Assembly: GCF_024055795.1 (NCBI RefSeq)
Contig: NZ_JAMXMY010000032.1
Location: 29,480 to 93,479, forward strand
Direction: 5' to 3'
Origin: Actinoallomurus purpureus
Lineage (GTDB): Bacteria > Actinomycetota > Actinomycetes > Streptosporangiales > Streptosporangiaceae
Length of the DNA: 64,000 bases
How positions within the stretch are numbered: the stretch's first letter is position 1; every line of letters begins with the position of its first letter. This document shows positions 1 through 8,867 of the stretch, piece by piece. Under the pieces are notes generated by a model. It was not told the origin of the DNA. It saw only the letters and a program-made list of their open reading frames with translations, and did no database searches. A program made the position numbers and the translations under genes.

Positions 1-297
1 TTCCTCCGCGTGGATCTCCGACCCGAGCCCGTGGCCCGGCCGGCCGAGCCGTACGGCCGGCCGGCGGACGCGCTGCGGCGCCGCCCACGACACCGCCACC
101 TCGTGGGCCGCGTCGGCTCCGAACTGCAGGTGCAGCTGCTCCGGCGCCGGGGACCCGGCCTCATCGGGGGTCGTCACCAGCGCCGCCGCGCTCCCCGGCC
201 GGGCCAGCATGGGCGCTGCGACGGCCAGCCCACCCAGGCCGCGCAGGACGTTACGCCTGGCGATCTCGTTGCGCGGCTCGTTCTGGGACTCGGCCAT
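1..297 (-). CDS. TAT-exported metallophosphoesterase, purple-acid-phosphatase-like (partial)
   Basis: Only the first 99 codons lie in the window; the C-terminus is beyond the left edge. The N-terminus carries a twin-arginine signal (RRNVLRGLGGLAVAAP, about residues 14-29) followed by an Ala-rich cleavage region. The segment PEQLHLQFG...VAVSWAAP matches the N-terminal fibronectin-like domain that precedes the metallophosphatase domain in purple acid phosphatases. The catalytic domain itself is not visible, so the call rests on this start. The ATG at 297 has a GAGGAG ribosome site about 7 nt upstream. It lies 88 bp downstream of the acdS operon on the same strand but probably has its own promoter. 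Confidence 0.7.
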   Translation of the reverse strand, partial: MAESQNEPRNEIARRNVLRGLGGLAVAAPMLARPGSAAALVTTPDEAGSPAPEQLHLQFGADAAHEVAVSWAAPQRVRRPAVRLGRPGHGLGSEIHAEE

Positions 298-385
298 CAG
301 GGCTCCTCATCGCTCGATACCGGAGAGCACGATGATCGGCCCTGATGATCGGCGAGTAAACCGATCGCCTCCGGAGGATGAATTC

Positions 386-2749
386 CTACCCGAGCGCGAG
401 GGCGGCCAAGGCGGCGTTGACGATGGAGCCCGGGAGCAGGTCGTGCATTTCGTACAGCTCGCCGATCGAGCCGGATTGGCCGAACTGGTCGACGCCGAGT
501 GGCACGCACGGCACGCCGAACGCCGACCCGAGCCACGCGAGCGCGTGCGACGCGGCGTCGTGCACGGTGACGATCGGTGCCCGAACCGGGAACGCCGCGC
601 GGAGCACGCCCGCCTCGGACGGGGTCGCCGCCGTCCGGACGCCCTGCCGGAGGGTCCGCTGCCACGCGGAGTACAGCCGGTCCGGGGAGGTCAGGTCCAC
701 GACGTGCGCGGCGATGCCCTCCTCTTCCAGCTCGCGGGCCGCGGCCAGCGCCTCGGGCAGGACGGCGCCGGAGGCCGCGAGCTGCACGGCCGGCCCGTCG
801 ACCTCCGACCGGTGCAGCAGGTACGCCCCGGCGAGCACCTGGCGGCGCAGGACCGCGTCGCCGAGCCGGTCCCGCGCCTCCTCGAACGGCGTCTGGTCCA
901 GGGGCCGGGTGGTCAGGCGGAAGTAGTAGGCGCCGTCCTCGGCCGGGACCGCGGTGGTGGTCTCCGCCGGGCCGGCGGCGATCCGGCCGAGCGCGTCGCA
1001 CAGCAGCCAGTCGAGGGCGGTGGCGTAGGCGGGTTCGAGGTAGGTGACGTTCGGGAGTTCCAGGCCGATCGAGGCGGTGATCGTCGACTGGTGCGCCCCG
1101 CCCTCGGGCGCGAGCGTCACCCCGGACGGCGTGCCCGCGACGACGAACCGCGCCCCGGAGTAGACGCTGTAGATGAAGGCGTCCAGCCCCCGGCAGACGA
1201 ACGGGTCATAGACCGTGCCGACCGGCAGCAACGGCTGCCCGTGCAGGTCGCCGGCGAGCCCGAGCTGGCCGAGGAGCAGGAAGAGGTTCATCTCCGAGAT
1301 GCCCAGCTCGATGTGCTGGCCCGTCGGCCCCTCGGTCCACTTGAGCAACGGGTCGACGCTCCACGCCCGCTGCTCGGCCGGCGCGAACACGCCCTTGCGG
1401 TTGATGAAACCGGCGAGGTTGGTCGAGGTGGCCACGTCCGGCGCGGTCGTGACGAGGTACGGCGCGACGTCCTCGGCACGGGACAGGTCGACCAGGATCT
1501 TGCCGAACGCGTCTTGCGTCGAGACGGGACGGGACGTGCGCACCCCGGTCGCCGCCGGAACCGTGACGCCCAGCGCGCCGGGGGCGGGCGTCCGGCGCAG
1601 CGCCTCGCGCCGCTGGTTGCACAGGATGCCCTCGGGGGTCGCCGGGTCGAACCGCGCCCAGTCGTCGGTCAGCCCCAGAGACGCGCGGAACGCCTCGATC
1701 TGCTCGCCGGTGAGCAGCGCGGAGTGGTTGCGCGGGTTCCCGGCGATCGGCAGGCCGTAGCCCTTCACCGTGTACGCGAACACCACGCTGGGCCGGTCGG
1801 TCACCGCGTCGCACTGGGCGTACGCCTCGAGCATGGCGACCAGGTCGTGGCCGCCCAGGTCCTGCACCAGCGTGGCGAGCTCGTCGTCGGGCAGGCCGGC
1901 GACGGCGTCGGCGACCTCGGCGGGCGCCCCGTCCAGGAACGTCTCGCGCAGTTTCGCGCCGGTCAGTCCGAACAGCGCCTGGTAGTGCTCGTTCGGCATC
2001 GCGTCGATCCAGCGGCGGACGGCGGCGGGCGCGGCGCGCAGCCGCCGGCCGTACTTGACCTCGACGACGTGCCAGCCCGCCGCCTCGAACTGGCCGCGCC
2101 ACTGCGCGATCCGCATTCCCGGCACGACGCGGTCCAGGGACTGACGGTTGAAATCGACGACCCACATGACGTTGCCGAGGCCTTGGGTGGCCGGGTCGGC
2201 GATGGCCTCCCAGACGTTGCCCTCGTCGAGTTCGGCGTCGCCGAGCAGCGCGACGAACCGCGCCTTCGGGGCCGAGGCGCCGCGCCAGTGGGCGTCGACG
2301 TAGCGGCGGACGGCGGCGGCGAACAGCGGCGCGGCCGCGCCCAGGCCCACGGAGCCGGTGGAGAAGTCGACGTCGTCGGGGTCCTTCGTACGGCTCGGGT
2401 ACGACTGCAGGCCGCCGCGGGCGCGCAGGGTCGTGAGGTAGGACCGGTCGAGGTCCCCCAGGAGGTACTTGACGGCGTGGAAGACCGGGGAGGCGTGCGG
2501 CTTGACGCTCACCCGGTCCTCGGCGTTCAGGTGCGCGAACCACAGCGCGGTCATCGCGGTGACGAGCGAGGCGCTCGACGCCTGGTGCCCGCCGACCTTC
2601 ACTCCGTCGCCGGTGTCGCGCTCCCGGTTGGCCGCGTCGACGATGCGCACGGCCAGCCAGAGCACCCGGCGCTGGATCTCCTCCAGCACGGTCAGGTCGA
2701 CGCCGGCCAGCTCCGCACCCGCGACCTCATTGTCACGAACATCCTGCAT
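386..2749 (-). CDS. Pyruvate dehydrogenase E1-like (homodimeric AceE/transketolase family)
   Basis: This 787-residue ThDP enzyme resembles homodimeric E1 (AceE) but is about 100 residues shorter. Visible hallmarks are GGHQASSASL (residues 53-62), the ThDP/Mg motif from GDAELDE (170-176) to the Asn at 201 followed by RQSLD, and an AceE-like C-terminus (DQFGQSGSIGELYEMHDL). The expected reaction is oxidative decarboxylation of a 2-oxoacid with transfer to a lipoyl E2. No E2 or E3 gene is nearby. It is the third gene of the GntR-acdS operon, 9 nt after acdS. The context suggests, but does not prove, that 2-oxobutyrate from ACC cleavage is its substrate. Confidence 0.8.
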   Translation of the reverse strand: MQDVRDNEVAGAELAGVDLTVLEEIQRRVLWLAVRIVDAANRERDTGDGVKVGGHQASSASLVTAMTALWFAHLNAEDRVSVKPHASPVFHAVKYLLGDLDRSYLTTLRARGGLQSYPSRTKDPDDVDFSTGSVGLGAAAPLFAAAVRRYVDAHWRGASAPKARFVALLGDAELDEGNVWEAIADPATQGLGNVMWVVDFNRQSLDRVVPGMRIAQWRGQFEAAGWHVVEVKYGRRLRAAPAAVRRWIDAMPNEHYQALFGLTGAKLRETFLDGAPAEVADAVAGLPDDELATLVQDLGGHDLVAMLEAYAQCDAVTDRPSVVFAYTVKGYGLPIAGNPRNHSALLTGEQIEAFRASLGLTDDWARFDPATPEGILCNQRREALRRTPAPGALGVTVPAATGVRTSRPVSTQDAFGKILVDLSRAEDVAPYLVTTAPDVATSTNLAGFINRKGVFAPAEQRAWSVDPLLKWTEGPTGQHIELGISEMNLFLLLGQLGLAGDLHGQPLLPVGTVYDPFVCRGLDAFIYSVYSGARFVVAGTPSGVTLAPEGGAHQSTITASIGLELPNVTYLEPAYATALDWLLCDALGRIAAGPAETTTAVPAEDGAYYFRLTTRPLDQTPFEEARDRLGDAVLRRQVLAGAYLLHRSEVDGPAVQLAASGAVLPEALAAARELEEEGIAAHVVDLTSPDRLYSAWQRTLRQGVRTAATPSEAGVLRAAFPVRAPIVTVHDAASHALAWLGSAFGVPCVPLGVDQFGQSGSIGELYEMHDLLPGSIVNAALAALALG

Positions 2750-2758
2750 GTCAGCCCC

Positions 2759-3760
2759 TTAGCGGAACAGTGCGCTGTATCCGTTCAGCGCGGGTTGCCC
2801 TCCCAGATGAGCGTAGAGGACGTTGGATCCGGCCTCGATCTCGCGGTTCGCCACCAGATCGACCAGCCCGGCCATGGACTTGCCCTCGTACACGGGGTCG
2901 GTGATCATCCCCTCGAGGCGTGCGGCCAGCCGCATCGCCTCCAGGGTCTGCTCATCCGGGATGCCGTACGTGCCGGCGTGGTAGCGGTCGTCGAGGACGA
3001 TCTCGTCGTCGGCGACCTCCGTCCCGATCAGCGCGGCCGTGCCCCGGGCGATCCGCGCGATCTGGTCCCACGTCTCCTTCGGCTTGGCCGAGCCGTCGAT
3101 GCCGATGATCCGGCGTCCCTTCCCCGCGAAACCGGCGACCATCCCGGCCTGCGTGCTGCCGGTGACCGAGCAGACGACGATGGTGTCGAAGCGGACGCCG
3201 AGCTCGCGCTCCTGCTCCTCGACCTCACGTGCCCAGCGGGCGAAGCCGAGCCCGCCGAGACGGTGGTCCGACGCGCCCGCCGGGATGGCGTACGGCCTGC
3301 CGCCCCGGGCGCGGACGTCCTCCAGGGCCTTCTCCCAGCTCTCCTTGAACTCGATGCCGAACCCGGCCTCGACCAGGCGGACGTCGGCCCCCAGCAGCCG
3401 GGACAGCAGGATGTTGCCGACCCGGTCGTAGACGGCGTCGGGCCACTCGACCCAGCTCTCCTGCACCAGCACGCACTTCAGGCCGAGCCGGGCGGCGACG
3501 GCGGCGACCTGCCGGGTGTGGTTGGACTGCACGCCCCCGATCGACACCAGCGTGTCGCAGCCCTGCGCGAGCGCGTCGGCGGCGAGGTACTCCAGCTTGC
3601 GCGTCTTGTTGCCGCCGTAGGCGAGGCCGGAGTTGCAGTCCTCGCGCTTGGCCCACAGGTTCACGGCGCCGCCGAGGTGCTCGGTGAGCCGGGGCATGAG
3701 GTGCACGGGCGAGGGCCCGAACAGCAGTGACTCGCGGGGGAAGTCGTCCAGTGTCGTCAC
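2759..3760 (-). CDS. acdS: 1-aminocyclopropane-1-carboxylate deaminase
   Basis: This PLP enzyme would cleave ACC to 2-oxobutyrate and ammonia in the cytosol. It is 333 residues long, the usual length. The PLP lysine is K52 in [11 protein letters not shown]. The residues that separate ACC deaminase from D-cysteine desulfhydrase are kept: Tyr265 in TYGIP, Tyr291-Glu292 in VYEGKS, and Leu319 in YAHLGG (equivalents of Y268, Y294/E295 and L322 of the Pseudomonas enzyme). The GTG start has AGGAG 6 nt upstream and overlaps the GntR stop by 4 nt (GTGA), so translation is probably coupled. Such enzymes lower ethylene levels in plant hosts, so a rhizosphere lifestyle is possible. Confidence 0.95.
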   Translation of the reverse strand: MTTLDDFPRESLLFGPSPVHLMPRLTEHLGGAVNLWAKREDCNSGLAYGGNKTRKLEYLAADALAQGCDTLVSIGGVQSNHTRQVAAVAARLGLKCVLVQESWVEWPDAVYDRVGNILLSRLLGADVRLVEAGFGIEFKESWEKALEDVRARGGRPYAIPAGASDHRLGGLGFARWAREVEEQERELGVRFDTIVVCSVTGSTQAGMVAGFAGKGRRIIGIDGSAKPKETWDQIARIARGTAALIGTEVADDEIVLDDRYHAGTYGIPDEQTLEAMRLAARLEGMITDPVYEGKSMAGLVDLVANREIEAGSNVLYAHLGGQPALNGYSALFR

Positions 3761-4416
3761 GGGGTCTCCTTGTCGAGTAGGTCGCCGAGCGTGGCCCAGA
3801 TCTCGGTGGTGGCGGCCACGGCGGCCTCGGTGTCGCCCGCGGCGCAGGCGTTGATCAGGCGGTCGTGCAGGGCGATGGAGCGCCGGCCCGGAAGGGAGCC
3901 GAACCGCAGCCGCTCCAGCCGCCGGATCAGCGGCAGGTGGCGTTCGATCGTCGTGGCCACGGCGCGGTTGCCCGCCGCGGCCACGGGAACGTCGTGCAGC
4001 TCGTCGTCGGCGGCCAGCGCCGCCGGAACGTCGCCGGCGTCGAGGGCGGCGGCGAACCGCGCGTTGGCCGCGCGCATCGTCTCGATGTGCCGCTCCGTCA
4101 GCACCGGCACCGCCGCGCGCACCGCGAGCTCGTGCATGGCCCGGACGACCACGTAGGCGTCCCGGACGTCGCGGACGACGAGCGGGGTGACGCGGGTGTA
4201 GGCGTGCGGCTTGGTCTCGACGAGCCCCTCGTCGGCGAGGCGGGCGAGCGCCTCACGGACCGGCGTGCGCGACAGACCGACCCGCTCGGCCAGCTCTCCG
4301 TCACGGATGATCTCTCCGGGCGCGAGGTCGCCATCGATGATGGCGTCGCGCAGTATCCGGTACGCCTGGTCGCGCAGCAGTGACCGGTCGAGACGAGGAA
4401 GCCGTTCAGAGGGCAT
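3757..4416 (-). CDS. GntR-family (FCD) regulator of the acdS operon
   Basis: The N-terminal winged helix-turn-helix has the GntR signature [19 protein letters not shown]. The C-terminal FCD-type ligand domain shows the expected D/H positions (ADDELHD; HDRLI). I place the start at the ATG at 4416, giving 219 residues, because a near-consensus promoter ends exactly 7 nt upstream and there is no Shine-Dalgarno, as in a leaderless mRNA. An in-frame GTG at 4437 lies inside the operator and is less likely. It is the first gene of the operon with acdS (GTGA overlap). A perfect inverted repeat overlaps its own -10 box, so autorepression relieved by an ACC-related ligand is likely. Confidence 0.88.
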   Translation of the reverse strand: MPSERLPRLDRSLLRDQAYRILRDAIIDGDLAPGEIIRDGELAERVGLSRTPVREALARLADEGLVETKPHAYTRVTPLVVRDVRDAYVVVRAMHELAVRAAVPVLTERHIETMRAANARFAAALDAGDVPAALAADDELHDVPVAAAGNRAVATTIERHLPLIRRLERLRFGSLPGRRSIALHDRLINACAAGDTEAAVAATTEIWATLGDLLDKETP

Positions 4417-4452
4417 GCAATATATTAGATATTGCACTGTTCATCATGTCAA
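4416..4452 (-). promoter_or_regulatory. Promoter and GntR operator of the GntR-acdS-E1 operon
   Basis: Read on the minus strand, TTGACA (4447-4452) is followed after 17 nt by TCTAAT (4424-4429). The ATG at 4416 is 7 nt beyond, so the transcript probably begins at the start codon. An 8-bp perfect inverted repeat, TGCAATAT / ATATTGCA with a 5-nt spacer (4416-4436), covers the -10 and the start site, the expected place for a GntR repressor dimer. Confidence 0.8.
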
Positions 4453-4600
4453 CACCCTGTGTGACATCTGCATCATCGCCGCCCATCGCCCGTTCATAGG
4501 ATTTCCTCGATCACCGGAGCGTGTGCGCGTCTCAGCGGCGGGGGCCGGCATGCGCGTACGTCGTGCTCGCATGCCGCCACACGCCCGGTACGGTTGGCCC

Positions 4601-5422
4601 GTGCTGCCGAACGTCACCGCCACGCGCTACGTGACACCCCTCCGGGAGGGCGGGTCCCTGCCCGCCATCGTCGAGGCCGACGACCTGGGCACGTACGTCG
4701 TGAAGTTCCACGGCGCCGGGCAGGGGCGCAAGGCGCTGATCGCCGAGATCATCGCCGGTGAGCTCGGCCGAAGGCTCGGCCTCCGGGTGCCCGACCTGGT
4801 GACCGTGGACGTCGACCCGGCGATCGCCCGCCACGAGCCCGACCCCGACATCCAGGACCTGCTCAAGGCCAGCCCCGGCCGCAACCTCGGCGTCGACTAC
4901 CTACCCGGCTCCCTCGGCTTCGATCCGCTGGCCTGGACGCCCCAGGCCGACTTCGCCGCGTCCGTCCTGTGGTTCGACGCGCTGATCGGCAACGTCGACC
5001 GCAGCTGGCGCAACCCGAACCTCCTGGTCTGGCACGGCGACGTCTGGCTGATCGACCACGGCGCGAGCCTGTACTTCCACCACGCCTGGGCCTCGGCGGA
5101 CAAGCTGATCTCCCGGCCGTACGACGCGAGCGACCACGTGCTGGCGACGTTCGTCGACGACGCCGGGCTGGCCTGCGCCGGCCGCGACCTCGGCCCGAAG
5201 ATCACCGAGGATCTGCTGCGCGAGGTCGTGGCGCTCATCCCCGAGGAGTGGCTGGCCGACGAGCCCGGCTTCGACTCCCCCGCCGGCGTCGCGGCCGCGT
5301 ACGTCACGCACCTGAGCACCCGGGTGGCCACTCCCGACGTCTGGCTGCCCGAGGTCGGAGAGGCCCGGCCGGCGGTCCCCCGGACCGAGCGCCCATCGAC
5401 TCGACCGAAATGGGCCCGATGA
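4601..5422 (+). CDS. HipA-like kinase-fold protein
   Basis: The protein has the HipA/PI3K-like fold signature: a nucleotide-binding lysine in TYVVKFHG, a catalytic segment IGNVDRSWRNPNLL, and a metal-binding LIDHGASLYF. At 273 residues it is shorter than HipA (about 440) and belongs to the single-domain HipA-like group. The GTG at 4601 is favoured because a TACGGT -10-like box ends 6 nt before it, as in leaderless genes; an in-frame ATG at 4571 is an alternative. It overlaps the next gene by 4 nt. HipA-like genes paired with DUF3037 recur in bacteria; the substrate of this subgroup is unknown to me. Confidence 0.78.
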   Translation: MLPNVTATRYVTPLREGGSLPAIVEADDLGTYVVKFHGAGQGRKALIAEIIAGELGRRLGLRVPDLVTVDVDPAIARHEPDPDIQDLLKASPGRNLGVDYLPGSLGFDPLAWTPQADFAASVLWFDALIGNVDRSWRNPNLLVWHGDVWLIDHGASLYFHHAWASADKLISRPYDASDHVLATFVDDAGLACAGRDLGPKITEDLLREVVALIPEEWLADEPGFDSPAGVAAAYVTHLSTRVATPDVWLPEVGEARPAVPRTERPSTRPKWAR

Positions 5423-5793
5423 ACATCTTCGAGTACGCCGTCCTGCGGGTCATCCCTCGAGTCGAACGCGGCGAGACCATCAACGTCGGGGTGATCCTCT
5501 ACTGCCAGACCGAGGACTTCCTCGGCTGCCGGACCCACCTCGACGACGTGCGGCTCCGCGCGCTGGCTCCGGATCTCGACGTCGACGGCGTACGAGCGGC
5601 GCTCAAGGCGGTCGACGACGTCTGCTGCGGCGGACCGCGGGCGGGTCAGGCAGCGGGCGAGTCCCTGGGCGCGCGGTTCCGCTGGCTGACCGCGCCGCGC
5701 AGCACCGTCGTCCAGCCCGGCCCGGTCCACTCGGGCCTCACCGCCGACGCCGCCGCCGACCTCGACCGCCTGCTCGACGTCCTCGTCCGCTGA
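5419..5793 (+). CDS. DUF3037 family protein
   Basis: This 124-residue protein begins MNIFEYAVLRVIPRVERGETINVGVILYC in effect, the characteristic opening of DUF3037. The ATG overlaps the stop of the HipA-like gene (ATGA), so the two are probably co-translated and functionally linked. An in-frame ATG 9 nt upstream is possible. The reaction is unknown; the pairing suggests a partner or regulator of the kinase. Confidence 0.8.
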   Translation: MNIFEYAVLRVIPRVERGETINVGVILYCQTEDFLGCRTHLDDVRLRALAPDLDVDGVRAALKAVDDVCCGGPRAGQAAGESLGARFRWLTAPRSTVVQPGPVHSGLTADAAADLDRLLDVLVR

Positions 5794-5865
5794 CTCCCAC
5801 CCGGCCATTCGTCCGCAACTGGGCGATCCGATGGAAGACAACCCTCGCGCGCGGGCCTGCGGCGG

Positions 5866-7374
5866 TCAGCGGGACGCGGGGAAGCCCAGGTCCGGACCGG
5901 CCACCGTCTCAGCCGGGTCCGGCCAGAGGGTCGTGATGACCTTGCCGCGCGTGTAGAAGTGCACGGCTTCGCTGCCGTACATGCGGTGGTCGCCGAAGGC
6001 CGAGTCCTTCCAGCCGCCGAAGGAGTGGTAGCCCGCCGGCACCGGCATCGGCACGTTCACTCCGACCATGCCGGTCTCGACCTCCAGCTGGAACCGGCGG
6101 ACCGCGCCGCCATCGCGGGTGAAGATCGCGCTGGCGTTGCCGTACGGGGAGCCGTTGATGATTTCCATGGCCTCCTCGTAGGTCTCCGCGCGGAGCACGC
6201 ACAGGACGGGACCGAAGATCTCGTTCCGGTAGGCGTCCGAGTCCGTGCTGACCTTGTCGAGGAGCGACATACCCATCCAGAACCCGTTCTCCAGGCCCTC
6301 GACGGTGAAGCCCCTGCCGTCGAGCACCACGTCGGCTCCCTGGGCGGCCGCGCCCGCGACGTAGTCCGCGACCTCGTCGCGGTGCGCCTTGGTGACGAGC
6401 GGCCCCATCTCGGACGTCGGGTCGTTGCCCGGGCCGATCTTGATCTTCGCGGCGCGCTCGGCGATCCGGGACACCAGCGCGTCGCCCGCCGAGCCGACCG
6501 CGACCACCACGGAGACTGCCATGCAGCGCTGGCCCGCGGAGCCGTAGGCGGCGGACACGGCGGCGTCGGCCGTCGCGTCGAGGTCGGCGTCGGGCAGGAC
6601 CAGCATGTGGTTCTTCGCGCCACCGAGGGCCTGGACGCGCTTGCCGCCGGCGGACGCCCTGCTGTAGACGTGGCGGGCGACCGGCGTGGAGCCCACGAAC
6701 GACACGGCCGCCACGTCCGGGTGGTCGAGCAGCGCGTCCACCGCGACCTCGTCGCCGTGCAGGATGTTGAGCACACCGGCGGGCACGCCGGCCTCGGCCG
6801 CGAGCTCCGCGAGGAGCATGGATGCGGACGGGGCCTTGCTGCTCGGCTTGTGGACGAAGGTGTTCCCGCAGGCGATCGCCATGGGGAACATCCACATGCT
6901 GATCATCGCGGGGAAGTTGAACGGTGAGATGCCGACGATCACACCGAGCGGCTGGCGGATCGACGCCACGTCGATGCGGCTCGACACCTCCGTGGACGTG
7001 TCGCCCTTGAGCGCCGTGCCGAGCCCGCAGGCCAGTTCGACGATCTCCAGGCCCCGGGCCACCTCGGCCAGCGCGTCTGAGTGGATCTTGCCCTGCTCAG
7101 CCGTGATCAGCGCGGCGATGTCGTCGCGGCGCGCGTCCAGCAGGGCGCGGTAGCGGAAGAGGATCGCGATCCGCTGAGTGAGCGGGGACGTGCGCCAGGT
7201 GGCGTAAGCCTCCTTCGCCGCGGCGACCGCGGCGTCGACCTCGTCGGCACCGGCCATCGCCACTTGCGTGGTGACCTCTCCGGTCGCGGGGTCGGTCACG
7301 GGACTCCAGGTGCCGGACGCGCCTGAAGCGTCTCCGAAGGGCTTGCCACCGATCCAGTGGGTGACGGTCTTCAT
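5866..7374 (-). CDS. mmsA: CoA-acylating methylmalonate-semialdehyde dehydrogenase (copy 1)
   Basis: The enzyme oxidises methylmalonate or malonate semialdehyde to propionyl- or acetyl-CoA with NAD in valine, beta-alanine or inositol breakdown. It is 502 residues, the family length. Visible motifs are GISPFNFPAMI, the NAD-site FVGSTPVAR, KRVQALGGAKNHMLV and the catalytic Cys in GSAGQRCMA. The ATG has AAGGAG about 9 nt upstream. It is transcribed divergently from a GlxA-type regulator 407 bp away and converges on the DUF3037 gene. A second copy at 39248-40738 is clearly paralogous but divergent. Confidence 0.92.
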   Translation of the reverse strand: MKTVTHWIGGKPFGDASGASGTWSPVTDPATGEVTTQVAMAGADEVDAAVAAAKEAYATWRTSPLTQRIAILFRYRALLDARRDDIAALITAEQGKIHSDALAEVARGLEIVELACGLGTALKGDTSTEVSSRIDVASIRQPLGVIVGISPFNFPAMISMWMFPMAIACGNTFVHKPSSKAPSASMLLAELAAEAGVPAGVLNILHGDEVAVDALLDHPDVAAVSFVGSTPVARHVYSRASAGGKRVQALGGAKNHMLVLPDADLDATADAAVSAAYGSAGQRCMAVSVVVAVGSAGDALVSRIAERAAKIKIGPGNDPTSEMGPLVTKAHRDEVADYVAGAAAQGADVVLDGRGFTVEGLENGFWMGMSLLDKVSTDSDAYRNEIFGPVLCVLRAETYEEAMEIINGSPYGNASAIFTRDGGAVRRFQLEVETGMVGVNVPMPVPAGYHSFGGWKDSAFGDHRMYGSEAVHFYTRGKVITTLWPDPAETVAGPDLGFPASR

Positions 7375-7781
7375 CGGCGGAACTCCTTCAAAGATGACGG
7401 CGGCGGCTGCGAGGTTCCTGTGTCGTACACCTCGTCCGCGCGGGTTGGACTGTTGGCACCGAAGCTACCCATCTGGTCTCCACATACAGGCGCTTGGGAG
7501 CCTCGCGACCCGAAGTGCCTCCCTCAGGTCCCATACCGTCGTGGCGTGGGTCACATACATGCCGAGCGCCGCCGCGGTCGACTGGGTGGATTCGCCTCCC
7601 AGCAGGGAGTAAGCCGGTCGTGGTCTCGGTTCTGGTCGAAGGCGCACAATGGGCGTACGGAAATCCGACGAACGGGGGTCCGGCGCTGGCCGACCGGCTC
7701 CCTGATCCGTCGCGGAACACTCGACGACCAGCGCTCAACGGGTCGCCAGTGTCTGCACCGCGCCCGGCCGGGAGGCATCCG
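7375..7781. other. Intergenic region between mmsA copy 1 and the GlxA regulator
   Basis: This 407-bp divergent gap should hold the promoters of both flanking genes. A minus-strand reading frame (about 7465-7647) encodes a weakly helix-turn-helix-like stretch (STAAALGMYVTHATTVWDL). It has no convincing start, so it may be chance or the remnant of a regulator. No clear palindrome was found. Confidence 0.5.
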
Positions 7782-8801
7782 ATGAACCACAGGCGCCCTG
7801 GAAGGGGCCCGCTCACCGTGACAGTGTTCGTCTTCCCGGGGGTGCGGCTGCTCGATGTGACCGGTCCCATCGAGGTGTTCGCTTCGGCGAACGAGTTCGG
7901 CGGACGCTATCGGGTGCAGACCGTGTCCGAGGACGGGGCGGAGGTGATCACCTCCGCCGGGACCCGCCTCAGCGCTGACCTGCGTGTCGATGATGTACGT
8001 GAGCCGTGCGACGTTTTGGTGGTCCCGGGCGGTCCGGAATGGGAAACGCTGATCAAGGACGACGCGTTCTTGGATGTCGTCCGGCGACTCCATGAGAAGG
8101 CCCGCTGCACGGCATCGGTGTGCACGGGAGCGTTTCTGCTGGCAGCGGCCGGACTATTGGATGGGCGTCGCGCCGCGACGCACTGGCGGCACTCACAGCA
8201 ACTGGCCCTGCGTTTCCCGTCCGTACGGGTCGAACCGGACGCCATCTTCGTGCGGGACGGGCAAATGATGACCTCGGCAGGTGTCAGCGCCGGCATCGAC
8301 CTGTCCTTGGCGCTCGTCGAAGATCACTACGGTGCAGAGGTTGCTCGAGCGGTTGCCAAAGACATGGTCGTCTTCATGCAACGACCGGGGGGCCAGTCCC
8401 AATTCAGCGTCCGCTCCCAGGTCCCGCACTCCCCCCGGGAGACGCTCCGCCGGGTGCTGGACGAGGTCGCTGAGAACCCCGGGGCCAACCACACAGTGTC
8501 GGCCATGGCACGCAGGGCAGGCATCAGCGTCCGTCACGTGACCCGGCTCTTCTACGAAGAGGTGAGAACCACTCCGGCCCGGTATGTGGAGCAGGTCCGG
8601 TTGGAAGCCGCCCGGGTGCTGCTGGAGACGGGTGATGACTCCATGGCGGTGGTAGCGCGGCGTACAGGGTTCGGCTCACCTGAGTCGATGCGCAGAGCAT
8701 TTGTGCGGCACCTGGCTGTGACGCCGGGTGCGTACCGGGCCAGTTTCCGCACGACCGGCGTGGGCACGAAGGATTCGGTGTCCGAAGCCGTCTCGCCGTA
8801 G
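7782..8801 (+). CDS. GlxA-type transcriptional regulator (DJ-1/PfpI plus AraC)
   Basis: The 339-residue protein has an N-terminal DJ-1/PfpI-like domain (about residues 8-190) with the nucleophile-elbow Cys in ASVCTGAFLLAAAGLL. A C-terminal AraC domain follows (about 225-325) with two helix-turn-helix units (MARRAGISVRHVTRLF; VARRTGFGSPESMRRAF). GGAGG lies 6 nt before the ATG. Such regulators sense nitrogen or small metabolites; here it faces mmsA and may control it. It converges with the downstream transporter. Confidence 0.9.
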   Translation: MNHRRPGRGPLTVTVFVFPGVRLLDVTGPIEVFASANEFGGRYRVQTVSEDGAEVITSAGTRLSADLRVDDVREPCDVLVVPGGPEWETLIKDDAFLDVVRRLHEKARCTASVCTGAFLLAAAGLLDGRRAATHWRHSQQLALRFPSVRVEPDAIFVRDGQMMTSAGVSAGIDLSLALVEDHYGAEVARAVAKDMVVFMQRPGGQSQFSVRSQVPHSPRETLRRVLDEVAENPGANHTVSAMARRAGISVRHVTRLFYEEVRTTPARYVEQVRLEAARVLLETGDDSMAVVARRTGFGSPESMRRAFVRHLAVTPGAYRASFRTTGVGTKDSVSEAVSP

Positions 8802-8867
8802 TCGAGGCGCAACGGGCTGCCCGCTTCACCGGCGAATGCACCTCGGGCGACGCGCAGAGCAGACCCG

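Noticed and set aside
209..3730. Very long plus-strand open frame opposite the acdS operon
   Set aside because: It is the antisense shadow of the E1 and acdS genes, which have clear motifs and starts. Long antisense frames are common in high-GC DNA.
7465..7647. Short minus-strand frame with a helix-turn-helix-like stretch
   Set aside because: No ribosome site or full domain, and it falls in a promoter gap; kept only as a comment on the region.
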